From Candidatus Protochlamydia phocaeensis (GTDB taxonomy: Bacteria > Chlamydiota > Chlamydiia > Chlamydiales > Parachlamydiaceae), in NCBI RefSeq assembly GCF_001545115.1, contig NZ_FCNU01000007.1, forward strand, positions 434,001-498,000: a stretch of DNA of 64,000 nt, written 5' to 3'. Position numbers and translations under genes: made by a program. The notes below the pieces were generated by a model, which saw only the letters and a list, made by a program, of their open reading frames with translations, was not told where the DNA came from and searched no databases. Positions 8,198 to 16,855 of the stretch are shown here, one piece after another (positions within the stretch are counted from its first letter, which is position 1; each line of letters starts with the position of its first letter).

Positions 8198-9364
8198 ATG
8201 AAATCCGTTCCAATTAAACGACTGGGAAAACAAGATCGCGAGCGCAAGGTTTTGCTTGGTTTGGTTGATTACTATATCAGGACTGGCAAGCCTGTGGGAT
8301 CGAATACCTTAAAAGAAGCAGGCTTTGGAGATTTAAGCTCGGCGACTATTCGCAATTATTTTGCGAATTTAGAAGAAGAAGGCTATTTGCTTCAATCTCA
8401 TTCTTCCGGAGGGCGCATTCCGACTCATTTAGCCTATCGCGCCTATGCGCATGCGCATGCTTCTTCGGACAAAATTGGCCTAGCAAGCGATTCATTCGCC
8501 GACTTAAAAGAAGTTGAGTCGAGAGAGATTGCGGCTTTTCTACAGCAAGCGGCAGAAAAGCTGAGCCAGGTGACGAATTGCGCGGTTTTTTTATCGGCTC
8601 CGCGTTTCGACCATGACTTTATCCGCGATTTGAAATTAGTTCCCTTGGACGCTTACCGCTGTTTATGTATTTTGATTACGGACTTTGGCGTCATTCAAAC
8701 GGAAGTGATGCATTTGCCAGTGAAGCTCTCTTCTTTTGCCATCAAGCGTATCGAATGCTACTTTCATTGGCGTTTGACAAATTTGGGACAGCCGGAGAAT
8801 TTGGAGCCTGAAGAAGAAGCCATTGGCCAGAGTTTTTATAATGAACTCATGCTGCGTTATATTGTTGGATATTCCAATTTTATCGATGAGGATTTATATC
8901 GGACAGGATTTTCGCGGCTGCTCGTTTATCCCGATTTTCAAGATACAAGCCTATTGGCTAGCGGATTGTCCTTATTTGAAAATGCCCATAGCATGCGCCT
9001 CTTGCTCAAGGAATGTAAAGCATTGGATCAATTGAAATTTTGGATTGGGGACGATCTAGATGCCTATGCCAGTTCAAGTCCTAGTTGTTCGGTCCTTGCC
9101 ATTCCTTACTATATCAATAAGAAGGCGGTAGGGGCAGTCGGGCTGTTAGGTCCCATGCGAATGCCTTATCAAACGCTATTTCAAGTATTGAGGGAATTTT
9201 CCGAGAATGTCAGCGAAACGTTAACGCGAAACATCTATAAATTTAAGATTAGCTTTCGCCAACCCGAGACAAATATGCTTTATTTGCAAAAAGAAGAGCA
9301 CCGATTAATTGGACAATCTCGTTTAATGCTTTTAGAAGACAAACGAGAAACAGATAATCTTTAG
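8198..9364 (+). CDS. hrcA: Heat-inducible transcription repressor HrcA
   Basis: 388 residues from ATG 8198. N-terminal winged helix with SSATIRNYFANLEEEGYL and SSGGRIPTHLAYRAY, then the GAF-like dimer domain and the late signature GAVGLLGPMRMPY. HrcA binds CIRCE and represses the hrcA-grpE-dnaK operon until misfolded protein titrates GroEL. An in-frame GTG at 8123 lies inside the CIRCE operator and upstream of the -10 box, so it cannot be the start on the main transcript; ATG 8198, after a GAGGAGA-rich leader, is the sensible choice. The protein is longer than the 340-350 residues of Bacillus HrcA because of a C-terminal tail of about 40 residues, as in chlamydial HrcA. Confidence 0.95.
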   Translation: MKSVPIKRLGKQDRERKVLLGLVDYYIRTGKPVGSNTLKEAGFGDLSSATIRNYFANLEEEGYLLQSHSSGGRIPTHLAYRAYAHAHASSDKIGLASDSFADLKEVESREIAAFLQQAAEKLSQVTNCAVFLSAPRFDHDFIRDLKLVPLDAYRCLCILITDFGVIQTEVMHLPVKLSSFAIKRIECYFHWRLTNLGQPENLEPEEEAIGQSFYNELMLRYIVGYSNFIDEDLYRTGFSRLLVYPDFQDTSLLASGLSLFENAHSMRLLLKECKALDQLKFWIGDDLDAYASSSPSCSVLAIPYYINKKAVGAVGLLGPMRMPYQTLFQVLREFSENVSETLTRNIYKFKISFRQPETNMLYLQKEEHRLIGQSRLMLLEDKRETDNL

Positions 9365-9492
9365 AGAAGATCTCTTAGATCTGATTTCACGACTATTTAA
9401 GTTTCCCAACTCACTTAGCTGTCTTTTCAGCTTATTTTAATAGAGCGAAAGGAGGGCTAATTTAAACCGGCTATGATTGAGGAGAAAATGCT

Positions 9493-10086
9493 ATGGTTGA
9501 TCAAGATGCCTTTAATACCGAACAAGAAAACGGCAAGCCATCCGAAGGAGAGCAGGCCGCGGAATTTGAATCTGCGCCCAATAAGCCTAAACAGGTCTTG
9601 ATCACAGATGAAGATCTAAAAGCGCTGCAAAGAGAAGCGTTAGACTATAAGGATAAATATTTGCGTCTTCTTGCCGACGCCGAAAATGCGCGCAAGCGCA
9701 TGCAGAAAGAGCGGCAAGAAATGACGCGCTATGCCGTGGAAAATTTGATCGTTGATTTTCTTCGTCCGATTGACAATTTAGAGAATGCCCTTAAGTTTGC
9801 TCAAGAAATGTCGGAAGAAGTGAAGAATTGGGCGTTTGGATTTCAAATGATCCTTGCTCAGTTTAAAGATGTTTTAGCCAATAATGGAGTCCTCTCGATC
9901 GATTCTCTTGGAACGCAGTTTGATCCGCATATGCATGAAGCCGTAGAGATGGTCGAGACAACAACAGAGGCTCCGGGAATAATTGTAGAAGAATGTGTAC
10001 GTGGCTATAAAATGGGAGATCGCATCATTCGCCCCGCACGCGTCAAGGTGGCCAAAGCCCCAACCGCCAAAGAAGAGCCACGTTAA
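9493..10086 (+). CDS. grpE: Nucleotide exchange factor GrpE
   Basis: 197 residues. An acidic, disordered N-terminus (to about 35) is followed by a long helix containing YLRLLADAENARKRMQKE and the beta-domain signature FDPHMHEAVEMVE...GYKMGDRIIRPARVKV. GrpE dimers exchange ADP for ATP on DnaK. ATG 9493 is preceded by GAGGAG at eight bases. The gene is the second cistron of the CIRCE-controlled operon, 128 bases after hrcA and 40 bases before dnaK. Confidence 0.95.
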   Translation: MVDQDAFNTEQENGKPSEGEQAAEFESAPNKPKQVLITDEDLKALQREALDYKDKYLRLLADAENARKRMQKERQEMTRYAVENLIVDFLRPIDNLENALKFAQEMSEEVKNWAFGFQMILAQFKDVLANNGVLSIDSLGTQFDPHMHEAVEMVETTTEAPGIIVEECVRGYKMGDRIIRPARVKVAKAPTAKEEPR

Positions 10087-10126
10087 TAAAATTTATAAAC
10101 ATTTAATTTAGGAAGGAGTTTTGACT

Positions 10127-12118
10127 ATGAGCGAAAGTCAAACAAAGAAAGGACGAATTATCGGAATTGACTTGGGAACAACTAACTCTTGCGTAGCCGT
10201 CATGGAGGGAGGAACACCCAAAGTCATTGCGTCCGCTGAAGGAACTCGTACAACCCCATCTGTCGTTGCTTATAAGGGCAATGAGCGTTTAGTCGGGATC
10301 CCTGCTAAGCGCCAAGCCGTCACCAATCCGGAAAATACCATTACCTCTTCCAAGCGCTTTATCGGGCGCAAATATCAGGAAGTGCTCAATGAAATTAAAA
10401 CCGTGCCTTACAAAGTGACGAGCAACAGCAACGGCGATGCTGTTTTTGAAATTCAAGGCAAGATTGTGACGCCGGAAGAAATTGGCGCACAAATTCTTAT
10501 TAAAATGAAGGAAACAGCGGAAGCCTATTTGGGCGAGAAAGTGACAGAAGCTGTCATTACGGTTCCCGCTTACTTCAATGATTCCCAGCGCCAATCAACA
10601 AAAGATGCCGGCCGCATCGCCGGTTTGGATGTCAAGCGCATTATCCCTGAGCCAACTGCTGCTGCGCTTGCCTATGGCCTGGACAAAGAAAAAACAGATA
10701 AGAAAATCGCCGTTTTCGACTTAGGTGGCGGAACATTCGATATTTCCATTTTGGAAATCGGCGACGGCGTCTTCGAAGTGCTGTCCACAAACGGGGATAC
10801 CCATTTGGGCGGAGACGACTTCGACAATGAAATTCTAAAGTGGATGCTTGAGACTTTTAAACAAGAACACGGCATTGACTTGAGAAATGACAAAATGGCC
10901 CTTCAGCGTCTGCGCGATGCGGCCGAGAAGGCAAAAATTGAGCTGTCCGGCGTTCAGCAAACAGAAATCAATCAGCCTTTCATCACCATGGATGCGTCAG
11001 GCCCTAAACACTTGACCATGACCCTGACCCGCTCCAAACTGGAAAGCCTGACTCACCACTTGGTCGAGCGCACACGCGAGCCTTGCCTCAAAGCGCTGAA
11101 AGATGCCGGACTCTCAAAAGACGACATCGGCGAAGTCATTCTCGTAGGAGGAATGACCCGTATGCCTGCTGTACAAGAAGTGGTCAAGACCATATTCGGA
11201 AAAGAGGGCCATAAGGGCGTCAACCCCGACGAAGTCGTGGCCGTTGGAGCTGCCATCCAAGGCGGAGTCTTAACAGGGGTCGTCAAAGACGTGCTTCTGC
11301 TGGATGTCACGCCATTGACACTGGGAATTGAAACGCTGGGCGGCGTGATGACTCCGCTTGTTGAGCGCAATACCACTATTCCAACGCAGAAAAAGCAGAT
11401 TTTCTCCACAGCAGCCGATAATCAGCCCGCTGTGACGATCCGCGTTCTGCAGGGTGAGCGCAAGATGGCCAACGACAACAAGGAAATCGGCCGCTTCGAC
11501 TTAGCTGATATTCCACCAGCTCCACGTGGCATGCCTCAAGTTGAGGTCGCTTTCGACATCGATGCCGACGGTATTTTGCATGTCTCTGCGAAAGATCTGT
11601 CCAGCGGAAAAGAGCAAAAGATCCGCATTGAAGCGCAATCCGGTCTGCAAGAAGAAGAAATCAAGCGCATGGTCAGGGATGCTGAATTGCATGCCGAAGA
11701 AGATAAAAAGCGCAAAGAGGAAGTCGAAATTCGCAATGAAGCGGACTCCTTGGCTTTCCGTGCGCAAAAGGCCTTGGATGAGTACAAGGATAAAGTGCCG
11801 CAAGACGTGGCCAATGACGTAGCCAACAAGATCGATGCCGTCAAAAAGGCCCTGGAAAGCAATGATGTGGCACGCATTCGCGCTGCTAAAGATGATCTGG
11901 AAAAGCACATGCAGCACATCGGCGAAGCCATGGCAAAAGCCGGACAGCATCCTGGCGGCTCTCAACAAGCAGGCGCAGGCAGCTCCTTTACAGGCGGAGA
12001 AGGCCAGCACCAAGGCCCAGGTGGGCAGCAACAACAGCAACAACGTCAGCCGGGCGGAAAATCTCCCGATGACATCGAAGAAGCTGAAGTAGAAATCATC
12101 GACGACAATAAGCCTTAA
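10127..12118 (+). CDS. dnaK: Chaperone DnaK (Hsp70)
   Basis: 663 residues. Actin-like ATPase motifs [25 protein letters not shown] and [13 protein letters not shown]; interdomain linker with [14 protein letters not shown]; then substrate-binding and lid domains. A Gly/Gln-rich tail (residues ~600-645) ends in an acidic VEIIDDNKP, a variant of the usual EEVKD(D)K. ATP-driven folding chaperone working with GrpE and a DnaJ not in the window. A TTG at 10121 is in frame, but ATG 10127 has GGAAGGAG at eight bases. It is the last cistron of the heat-shock operon, closed by the terminator at 12143. Confidence 0.97.
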   Translation: MSESQTKKGRIIGIDLGTTNSCVAVMEGGTPKVIASAEGTRTTPSVVAYKGNERLVGIPAKRQAVTNPENTITSSKRFIGRKYQEVLNEIKTVPYKVTSNSNGDAVFEIQGKIVTPEEIGAQILIKMKETAEAYLGEKVTEAVITVPAYFNDSQRQSTKDAGRIAGLDVKRIIPEPTAAALAYGLDKEKTDKKIAVFDLGGGTFDISILEIGDGVFEVLSTNGDTHLGGDDFDNEILKWMLETFKQEHGIDLRNDKMALQRLRDAAEKAKIELSGVQQTEINQPFITMDASGPKHLTMTLTRSKLESLTHHLVERTREPCLKALKDAGLSKDDIGEVILVGGMTRMPAVQEVVKTIFGKEGHKGVNPDEVVAVGAAIQGGVLTGVVKDVLLLDVTPLTLGIETLGGVMTPLVERNTTIPTQKKQIFSTAADNQPAVTIRVLQGERKMANDNKEIGRFDLADIPPAPRGMPQVEVAFDIDADGILHVSAKDLSSGKEQKIRIEAQSGLQEEEIKRMVRDAELHAEEDKKRKEEVEIRNEADSLAFRAQKALDEYKDKVPQDVANDVANKIDAVKKALESNDVARIRAAKDDLEKHMQHIGEAMAKAGQHPGGSQQAGAGSSFTGGEGQHQGPGGQQQQQQRQPGGKSPDDIEEAEVEIIDDNKP

Positions 12119-12142
12119 TTTAGTAAATAAGGCCTAGAAAAG

Positions 12143-12190
12143 AAAGCCCTTGGCTGAGAATCATTCTCTCGGACAAGGGCTTTTTATTTT
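12143..12190 (+). terminator. Rho-independent terminator of the dnaK operon
   Basis: AAAGCCCTTG (12143-12152) pairs with CAAGGGCTTT (12174-12183). The loop has its own internal GAGAA/TTCTC pairing, and a T-rich tail runs to 12190. It may also serve the convergent gene ending at 12214. Confidence 0.92.
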
Positions 12191-12213
12191 ATCTGCTCAA
12201 TACGTGCCAACGC

Positions 12214-14844
12214 CTATGCGCTTTTTCTGGCGGCTTCGCGAGGCTCATTTTTAAGAGAAAGTTTATAGTAATAATCTTCGAAGAATGAATCTTTATTTTT
12301 TCCTTCTGGAATTTGGCTATCAGGAACAGGAGCAGAATAAGTATACCACGCTTGGGCATCCTCTCTCTTTGTAGAAGGATACTCCCTCAAAGGAGTAGCC
12401 AATGTCGCAAATTCATCGGCAAGCGTATTCAATTCTTTTTGATATTTTTCTATTCCTATTTGATAATTTTTAATAGCCGCGTCATTGCTTTCTTTGAACT
12501 TATTTAAGAGACTAGCAATATTTGCACGAGCGTCTAAAGGCTCATCTTTCGATAAAGTTTCTAAACGTTTTTGAAATTTTTCAAACTGTTCAATTTCAGC
12601 CTTTACATCTGTTAATCTTGTTGATAACTCTTTTTTCTTTACAGGTTCTTCTTCCGTTTTGGCTCTTTTCTCTAAATCGACTGCCTTTTCCTGCAAAGAC
12701 TTAAGGCGAGCTGGCATATTAACCTTATCACTCATTCTAATATGAACCATAAAGTCCCGAACGTCCTTGGCCTCCTTAAGTTGGGCTTCCAAATCTTGCT
12801 TTTTAAAAGACAATTTTAAAGTTGAGCTTGTCGTGTTGTCTATTTGTTTTTGGACATCAGAAATTTGACGCTCGATTTGTGTGATGGATGCCTCTAAAGA
12901 TAAAGGATTGCCACTCTGACTTATATCCTGTAACGCTTGATCAATGAAATCATTAGACCAATTCAAATTTCGTAATGAATCCTTCAAGGGATCTTGTTTA
13001 TCAGAAGCGAACGTGAGAGGAGACAAGAAGGCCATGGCGATAGAAGGAATAACGGGCAATCCCTGCTCATTGCCTGGATACTTAAGCATAGCCGCTCTTT
13101 CTAGAGGAGCCGTTTCCAACGAAGGACTTCCTTGCTTAGCTTGAAGTCGCTCAAGCATAGCCTGTGCATCCTTTGGAAGCGCTTCTTTCGTCTTTTTTAG
13201 ACGAGCCACATGGGCTAAGCTCAATCCCGCTAAAACGGACTGAGATGTCATGAAATCGCCTCTTTGATCGGCCATATCCGCCAAACGAATGTACATTTCC
13301 ATTGTCTTGACGCGTTCTTTAAAATTCGCCTTCGATACAATTCTATCAGCTACACTATTACTCATATTGGTAGACGCTTGAATCAATTCATTAAGATGTG
13401 GGCAATTCTTAGCATAAGTGGATTTACCTGAGTGGCTTCCGCTGGCAAAGAGTTCTTCTTTGGTGACTTGAGAAAGAAGCGAAGCAAATGTTCCCCCGGA
13501 TTGATTGCAACACTGCTTGAGTGCAGCTTGTTGAACTTCTTCGAAATTGGCTCTATTGCTAGCACTCGCGCGCAACACTTGCCTGCCCCAATGGGTTGAC
13601 TGCATTTTATTTAAAAGTTCTAGAGCGGATAAAGGATCTTTCTCTACTTCACTTGCAGCCGTTTTAAGCATTTCTTTCATGGCCGCCCTCGACTTCTTAT
13701 CAACCGAGATAGAGCTCAGGGGCCCCTTATTTTCTCTTACTTGTATGCTCTTGTCTTTTTCTGAAAAAGACAACTTATAGTCACTTCCCTTGCTTTGGAT
13801 GATATCTAGTAAGTCGGTGTAGTCTTTTGAAGTCGACTTCTGGAAAATAGGCAGGGTAGCTTTTAAAGAAGATCGATCGACAGAATGAGATGAAATAGCC
13901 GGATTTTGAGAAGCAACGGCTTTTGTTTTATCCTTGCTGCTTGTTAAAGCTTCCCATTTAGTTTTAAACACCTCTCTAATTCCGCCCAACTTCTCACCAG
14001 TGCTTCTTTTCAATTCCCCTAATTTGTCGCCAGCCTCTCTTTTCATTTCATTCAATTTTTCTCCGGCATCCTGTTTCAATTCGCCCAGCTTGTCGCCGGC
14101 ATCCTTTGTAATTTGTCCGCCTTTCGTTTCATAGGCCTCTAATTTAGGCTCAAGCCGGCTTTTTAAATCCGCCACGCCATCCTTCATTTTTTGGGAGCCA
14201 GATTCGAAAACGGCAATGCTCTTATCCTTGAAATAAATCGCCGCATCTTTTACGCCCCTTGTCAATTCTTTCCTTCCCTCGGCTGACCCCAGCTTTTTGA
14301 AAAAAGAAGTCGTCGCCGTATTGACTTTTTTGAAGGCTGTTTTAAGGGCTTCAGGCGCATTGTCCTTAATCTCTCGCACTCTGCCAGGCAAAGCCTCTTT
14401 GACCTCCGTAAATTTATCAACTGCCGCATCCCTTAATTTTCCGGCTTTTGTTTTGATGTCCTTGAAGCCTTGACTCATTTGAGACTTCACGTCTTCTCGC
14501 CCTTTTTCTGTCGCCAATTTTTTACCGAATTGCAATAGCCTAGCCCCTACTTGAGACACTTTGGAAGCAAGCGTTTCCACAAAAGTGGCCGCCGCTCCTA
14601 CCGCAATATTCACAGCACGTCTAGGCTTACTCGCCACTTCCTGCTGCACGTCTAAACGCGCGTCGGTAAAACTTTTCTCGGCCTTGTGAGTTTCTCCGGA
14701 TTTAGGGACGTTGGCAGAAAAATCATGCCCCCCTTGAGTAGAAACATGCTTGCCTTCTTGAAGTTCAGCCGAATGAGCTTCTTGAGGTAAAGATGTGGTT
14801 TCAACAGTAAAAGAAGAAAAAGAAGATCGCTCATGAACAGACAT
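12214..14844 (-). CDS. Putative effector with RasGEF-like domain and amphipathic 11-residue repeats
   Basis: About 876 residues, no signal peptide. Residue numbers here count from the upstream TTG at 14856; ATG 14844, with GAGGG five bases ahead, is the preferred start. Residues 1-70 are Ser/Thr-rich and disordered, like many secreted effectors. Residues ~80-300 are helical and Lys/Glu/Ala-rich, with four tandem 11-mers of the form DAGDKLGELKQ at 251-294. Residues ~455-620 resemble a Ras guanine-nucleotide-exchange (CDC25) domain: FASLLSQVTKEELF, then FKERVKTMEMYIRLADMA, then GDFMTSQSVLAGLSLAHVA followed by RLKKT, and PVIPSIAMAFLSPLTF, which parallel the conserved helices of RasGEF proteins. 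Residues 650-800 are coiled coil. Known RasGEF bacterial effectors occur in Legionella. The role (activating a host small GTPase) is inference; RasGEF recognition is by pattern, not a search. Confidence 0.6.
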   Translation of the reverse strand: MSVHERSSFSSFTVETTSLPQEAHSAELQEGKHVSTQGGHDFSANVPKSGETHKAEKSFTDARLDVQQEVASKPRRAVNIAVGAAATFVETLASKVSQVGARLLQFGKKLATEKGREDVKSQMSQGFKDIKTKAGKLRDAAVDKFTEVKEALPGRVREIKDNAPEALKTAFKKVNTATTSFFKKLGSAEGRKELTRGVKDAAIYFKDKSIAVFESGSQKMKDGVADLKSRLEPKLEAYETKGGQITKDAGDKLGELKQDAGEKLNEMKREAGDKLGELKRSTGEKLGGIREVFKTKWEALTSSKDKTKAVASQNPAISSHSVDRSSLKATLPIFQKSTSKDYTDLLDIIQSKGSDYKLSFSEKDKSIQVRENKGPLSSISVDKKSRAAMKEMLKTAASEVEKDPLSALELLNKMQSTHWGRQVLRASASNRANFEEVQQAALKQCCNQSGGTFASLLSQVTKEELFASGSHSGKSTYAKNCPHLNELIQASTNMSNSVADRIVSKANFKERVKTMEMYIRLADMADQRGDFMTSQSVLAGLSLAHVARLKKTKEALPKDAQAMLERLQAKQGSPSLETAPLERAAMLKYPGNEQGLPVIPSIAMAFLSPLTFASDKQDPLKDSLRNLNWSNDFIDQALQDISQSGNPLSLEASITQIERQISDVQKQIDNTTSSTLKLSFKKQDLEAQLKEAKDVRDFMVHIRMSDKVNMPARLKSLQEKAVDLEKRAKTEEEPVKKKELSTRLTDVKAEIEQFEKFQKRLETLSKDEPLDARANIASLLNKFKESNDAAIKNYQIGIEKYQKELNTLADEFATLATPLREYPSTKREDAQAWYTYSAPVPDSQIPEGKNKDSFFEDYYYKLSLKNEPREAARKSA

Positions 14845-15089
14845 AAAAACCCTCAAATCTTTTTATTAAAACTAATAATTCTCTCAAATTATATTATAAC
14901 AAATCGAACTAAAAAATCACATCTCAATAATTTAAATTATTAAATTTATTAAAAAACACACTAAAAACTATCATTTTAATACATTTATGGTTCTCAAAAT
15001 AGAAGTCTTTGCAAAATTTAAATCTGGATTTAATTTCTCATTAATAAAAATTAAGTATATAAAAGTTTGAATTAACAAAGGAAATCCTC
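14845..15089. promoter_or_regulatory. AT-rich divergent intergenic region between two effector candidates
   Basis: 245 bases, strongly AT-rich, separating the start codons of the RasGEF-like gene (leftward) and the cysteine-peptidase gene (rightward). It must hold both promoters. TATATAAA at about 15055-15062 is close to the rightward start, but no -35/-10 pair is convincing. Confidence 0.4.
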
Positions 15090-16673
15090 ATGTGCACATC
15101 TTTATCTCAAGCATTAAATCAAGAATTTCCTCAAGGTTATTATGAAGGGTTAGGACAAGGAAATTGGCTTAAGTGGCAGAAAAGTTATTTATCGCATACC
15201 CACGAAGGATGGAGGATTGTTCATTTAAATTTATTTCAACGCATAGCCCGCCACCTATTTGGCTCATATGCCTCTACCCATTTAAAAGTTGTGACTCATT
15301 ATCTCAGTCAAGAGCGGGATTTAAGCCCTGTTTTATTAAATCGCATGAGAACCGTTTGGCAAAAAAACTATCCGCAACATCCCTGCCCTCTTCCTTCTTC
15401 GCCATTTTCTGCAAGGCTGTCTTCTCTTGCACCAATTGAGTCTTTTATTCAGGGTAGTCGCCTACCGCAGTCTATCCCTTTTGAGCAAAGTCCGTGTTCA
15501 GAACCCTCCCCTATAAATATTTCGCTCTCCCTTCCCTCTAATTCTTTGCCAATGCCGTCCTTGCCTTCCGAACAAAACATAGAGGTGAAGCCTAAAGCCA
15601 CATCTCCTTTGCTTCCATCTTCAAAAACGCTATCTCTGTCTATCGAGCGTTTGTCGCAAGTAAAAGGCATCATTGAGACTTACCAGGATCCTCTCCTTGA
15701 AATAAAGACTTTGGAGGATCTTAAAGCTGTTGTTTTAACAGATGGAGTGACGGAAGAAGAATTCGATTTGGTATGGTCTAAGATGAACGGTCTTATTCCT
15801 AAAGAAATGGCTCCGCCAATTCCTACGTTCTCTAAAGAACGCTTATCCGATGTAAAAGCCCGCATTCAACCTTACCTAGAGCTTGGACTAGACGAGCTGG
15901 CTATTCAATCTATTGTAGTTGACGACGGAGTGACAAAAGAAGAATTTCAGATGGCTTGGGCTGACATGCCTATAGAAAAAAAAGAAGACCCCGCTCCAAA
16001 GGAGAGTCCCTCTATTCGCTATGCAGGCCTGCCCGGCGAGTGGTATAAAATGGCGACGTCGCAGGTCAAGCAGCAAGCTCCTAATGCCTGTACATCGATT
16101 GCCCTTTTCTCGCTGAACGCCCTGCTGGCGGATCCCGCGGCTTTTACTCCTGACGCCTTCAATAAATGGATAGAAGACGGAAGTTCGAGCCATTTAGCCA
16201 AATATGGCAATGGCCCTCTTAACCGCTTTGTCAGAGAAGTGATTGTAGAGCTGCATTTAGATCGTTTGAATTCGATTGCCGAACTGACTTTTGATCCTGC
16301 TTTAGCTGGAATTTTAGAAGAGGCCCCTCAAACACCGAAAGAATTAACAGCTAAAATGATTGAAGCCGGAAAGGGAAAGCCTTTTGCCGCGACCTTATCG
16401 GATGGAAGGGAAACGATTGCCCTTTATTATAAAAGCGATAAAGAAATCTATGTTCTCGATTCCCATCAAAAGAGCTTTCATCCCGCCTCCCAACCAGAGA
16501 TTCATCTAGAAACAGCTTATATCGTTAAATGCCAAGATAAAGGCGAATTGGACGACTTTTTGTTTAAACACCGCTATTTATTTGATGCGGAAGCACAAGA
16601 AGACATTGCACAGGGATGGGGAATAGGCACCTTGAATGGAGCCAACCAGATCGATGTGACAATTTTTCAATAA
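15090..16673 (+). CDS. Putative effector with C76/viral-tegument-type cysteine peptidase (deubiquitinase-like) domain
   Basis: 527 residues, no signal peptide or membrane segment. Residues 100-180 are Pro/Ser-rich and disordered. Two similar ~47-50-residue units follow (183-232 and 247-293), each with (S/K)ERLS(Q/D)VK and DGVT(E/K)EEF. The C-terminal domain (~305-527) has QQAPNACTSIALFSL with candidate nucleophile Cys334 and an oxyanion Gln at 328/329, and later EIYVLDSHQKSF with Asp457-x-His459. The Asp-x-His arrangement after a buried strand is that of herpesvirus large-tegument deubiquitinases (peptidase C76) and of related bacterial and eukaryotic enzymes. The role, cleavage of host ubiquitin or a similar modifier, is inference. 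AAAGGA precedes the ATG. It is divergent from the RasGEF-like gene. Confidence 0.55.
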   Translation: MCTSLSQALNQEFPQGYYEGLGQGNWLKWQKSYLSHTHEGWRIVHLNLFQRIARHLFGSYASTHLKVVTHYLSQERDLSPVLLNRMRTVWQKNYPQHPCPLPSSPFSARLSSLAPIESFIQGSRLPQSIPFEQSPCSEPSPINISLSLPSNSLPMPSLPSEQNIEVKPKATSPLLPSSKTLSLSIERLSQVKGIIETYQDPLLEIKTLEDLKAVVLTDGVTEEEFDLVWSKMNGLIPKEMAPPIPTFSKERLSDVKARIQPYLELGLDELAIQSIVVDDGVTKEEFQMAWADMPIEKKEDPAPKESPSIRYAGLPGEWYKMATSQVKQQAPNACTSIALFSLNALLADPAAFTPDAFNKWIEDGSSSHLAKYGNGPLNRFVREVIVELHLDRLNSIAELTFDPALAGILEEAPQTPKELTAKMIEAGKGKPFAATLSDGRETIALYYKSDKEIYVLDSHQKSFHPASQPEIHLETAYIVKCQDKGELDDFLFKHRYLFDAEAQEDIAQGWGIGTLNGANQIDVTIFQ

Positions 16674-16687
16674 ATGCCCTTAAAATA

Positions 16688-16730
16688 AAAGCGGACTTTC
16701 TCCCTTTCAGAGAAGTCCGCTTTCTTTATT
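16688..16730 (+). terminator. Rho-independent terminator
   Basis: AAAGCGGACTT (16688-16698) pairs with AAGTCCGCTTT (16713-16723), followed by a T-rich tail. It ends the peptidase gene. Confidence 0.9.
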
Positions 16731-16855
16731 TAACCTGACTTATAACAAAAACATTTGGAGATATTCCCCAATTTTCGTTTGAAATAGCACAGAAAATAAA
16801 AAAAAAGCTATAGCTATTGACTGAAATTAACAAAGCAATGGTTATGGAGAAGAAC

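Noticed and set aside
11501-12043. Minus-strand frame of 180 codons inside dnaK
   Set aside because: Shadow of the dnaK coding sequence; no ribosome site and no family resemblance.
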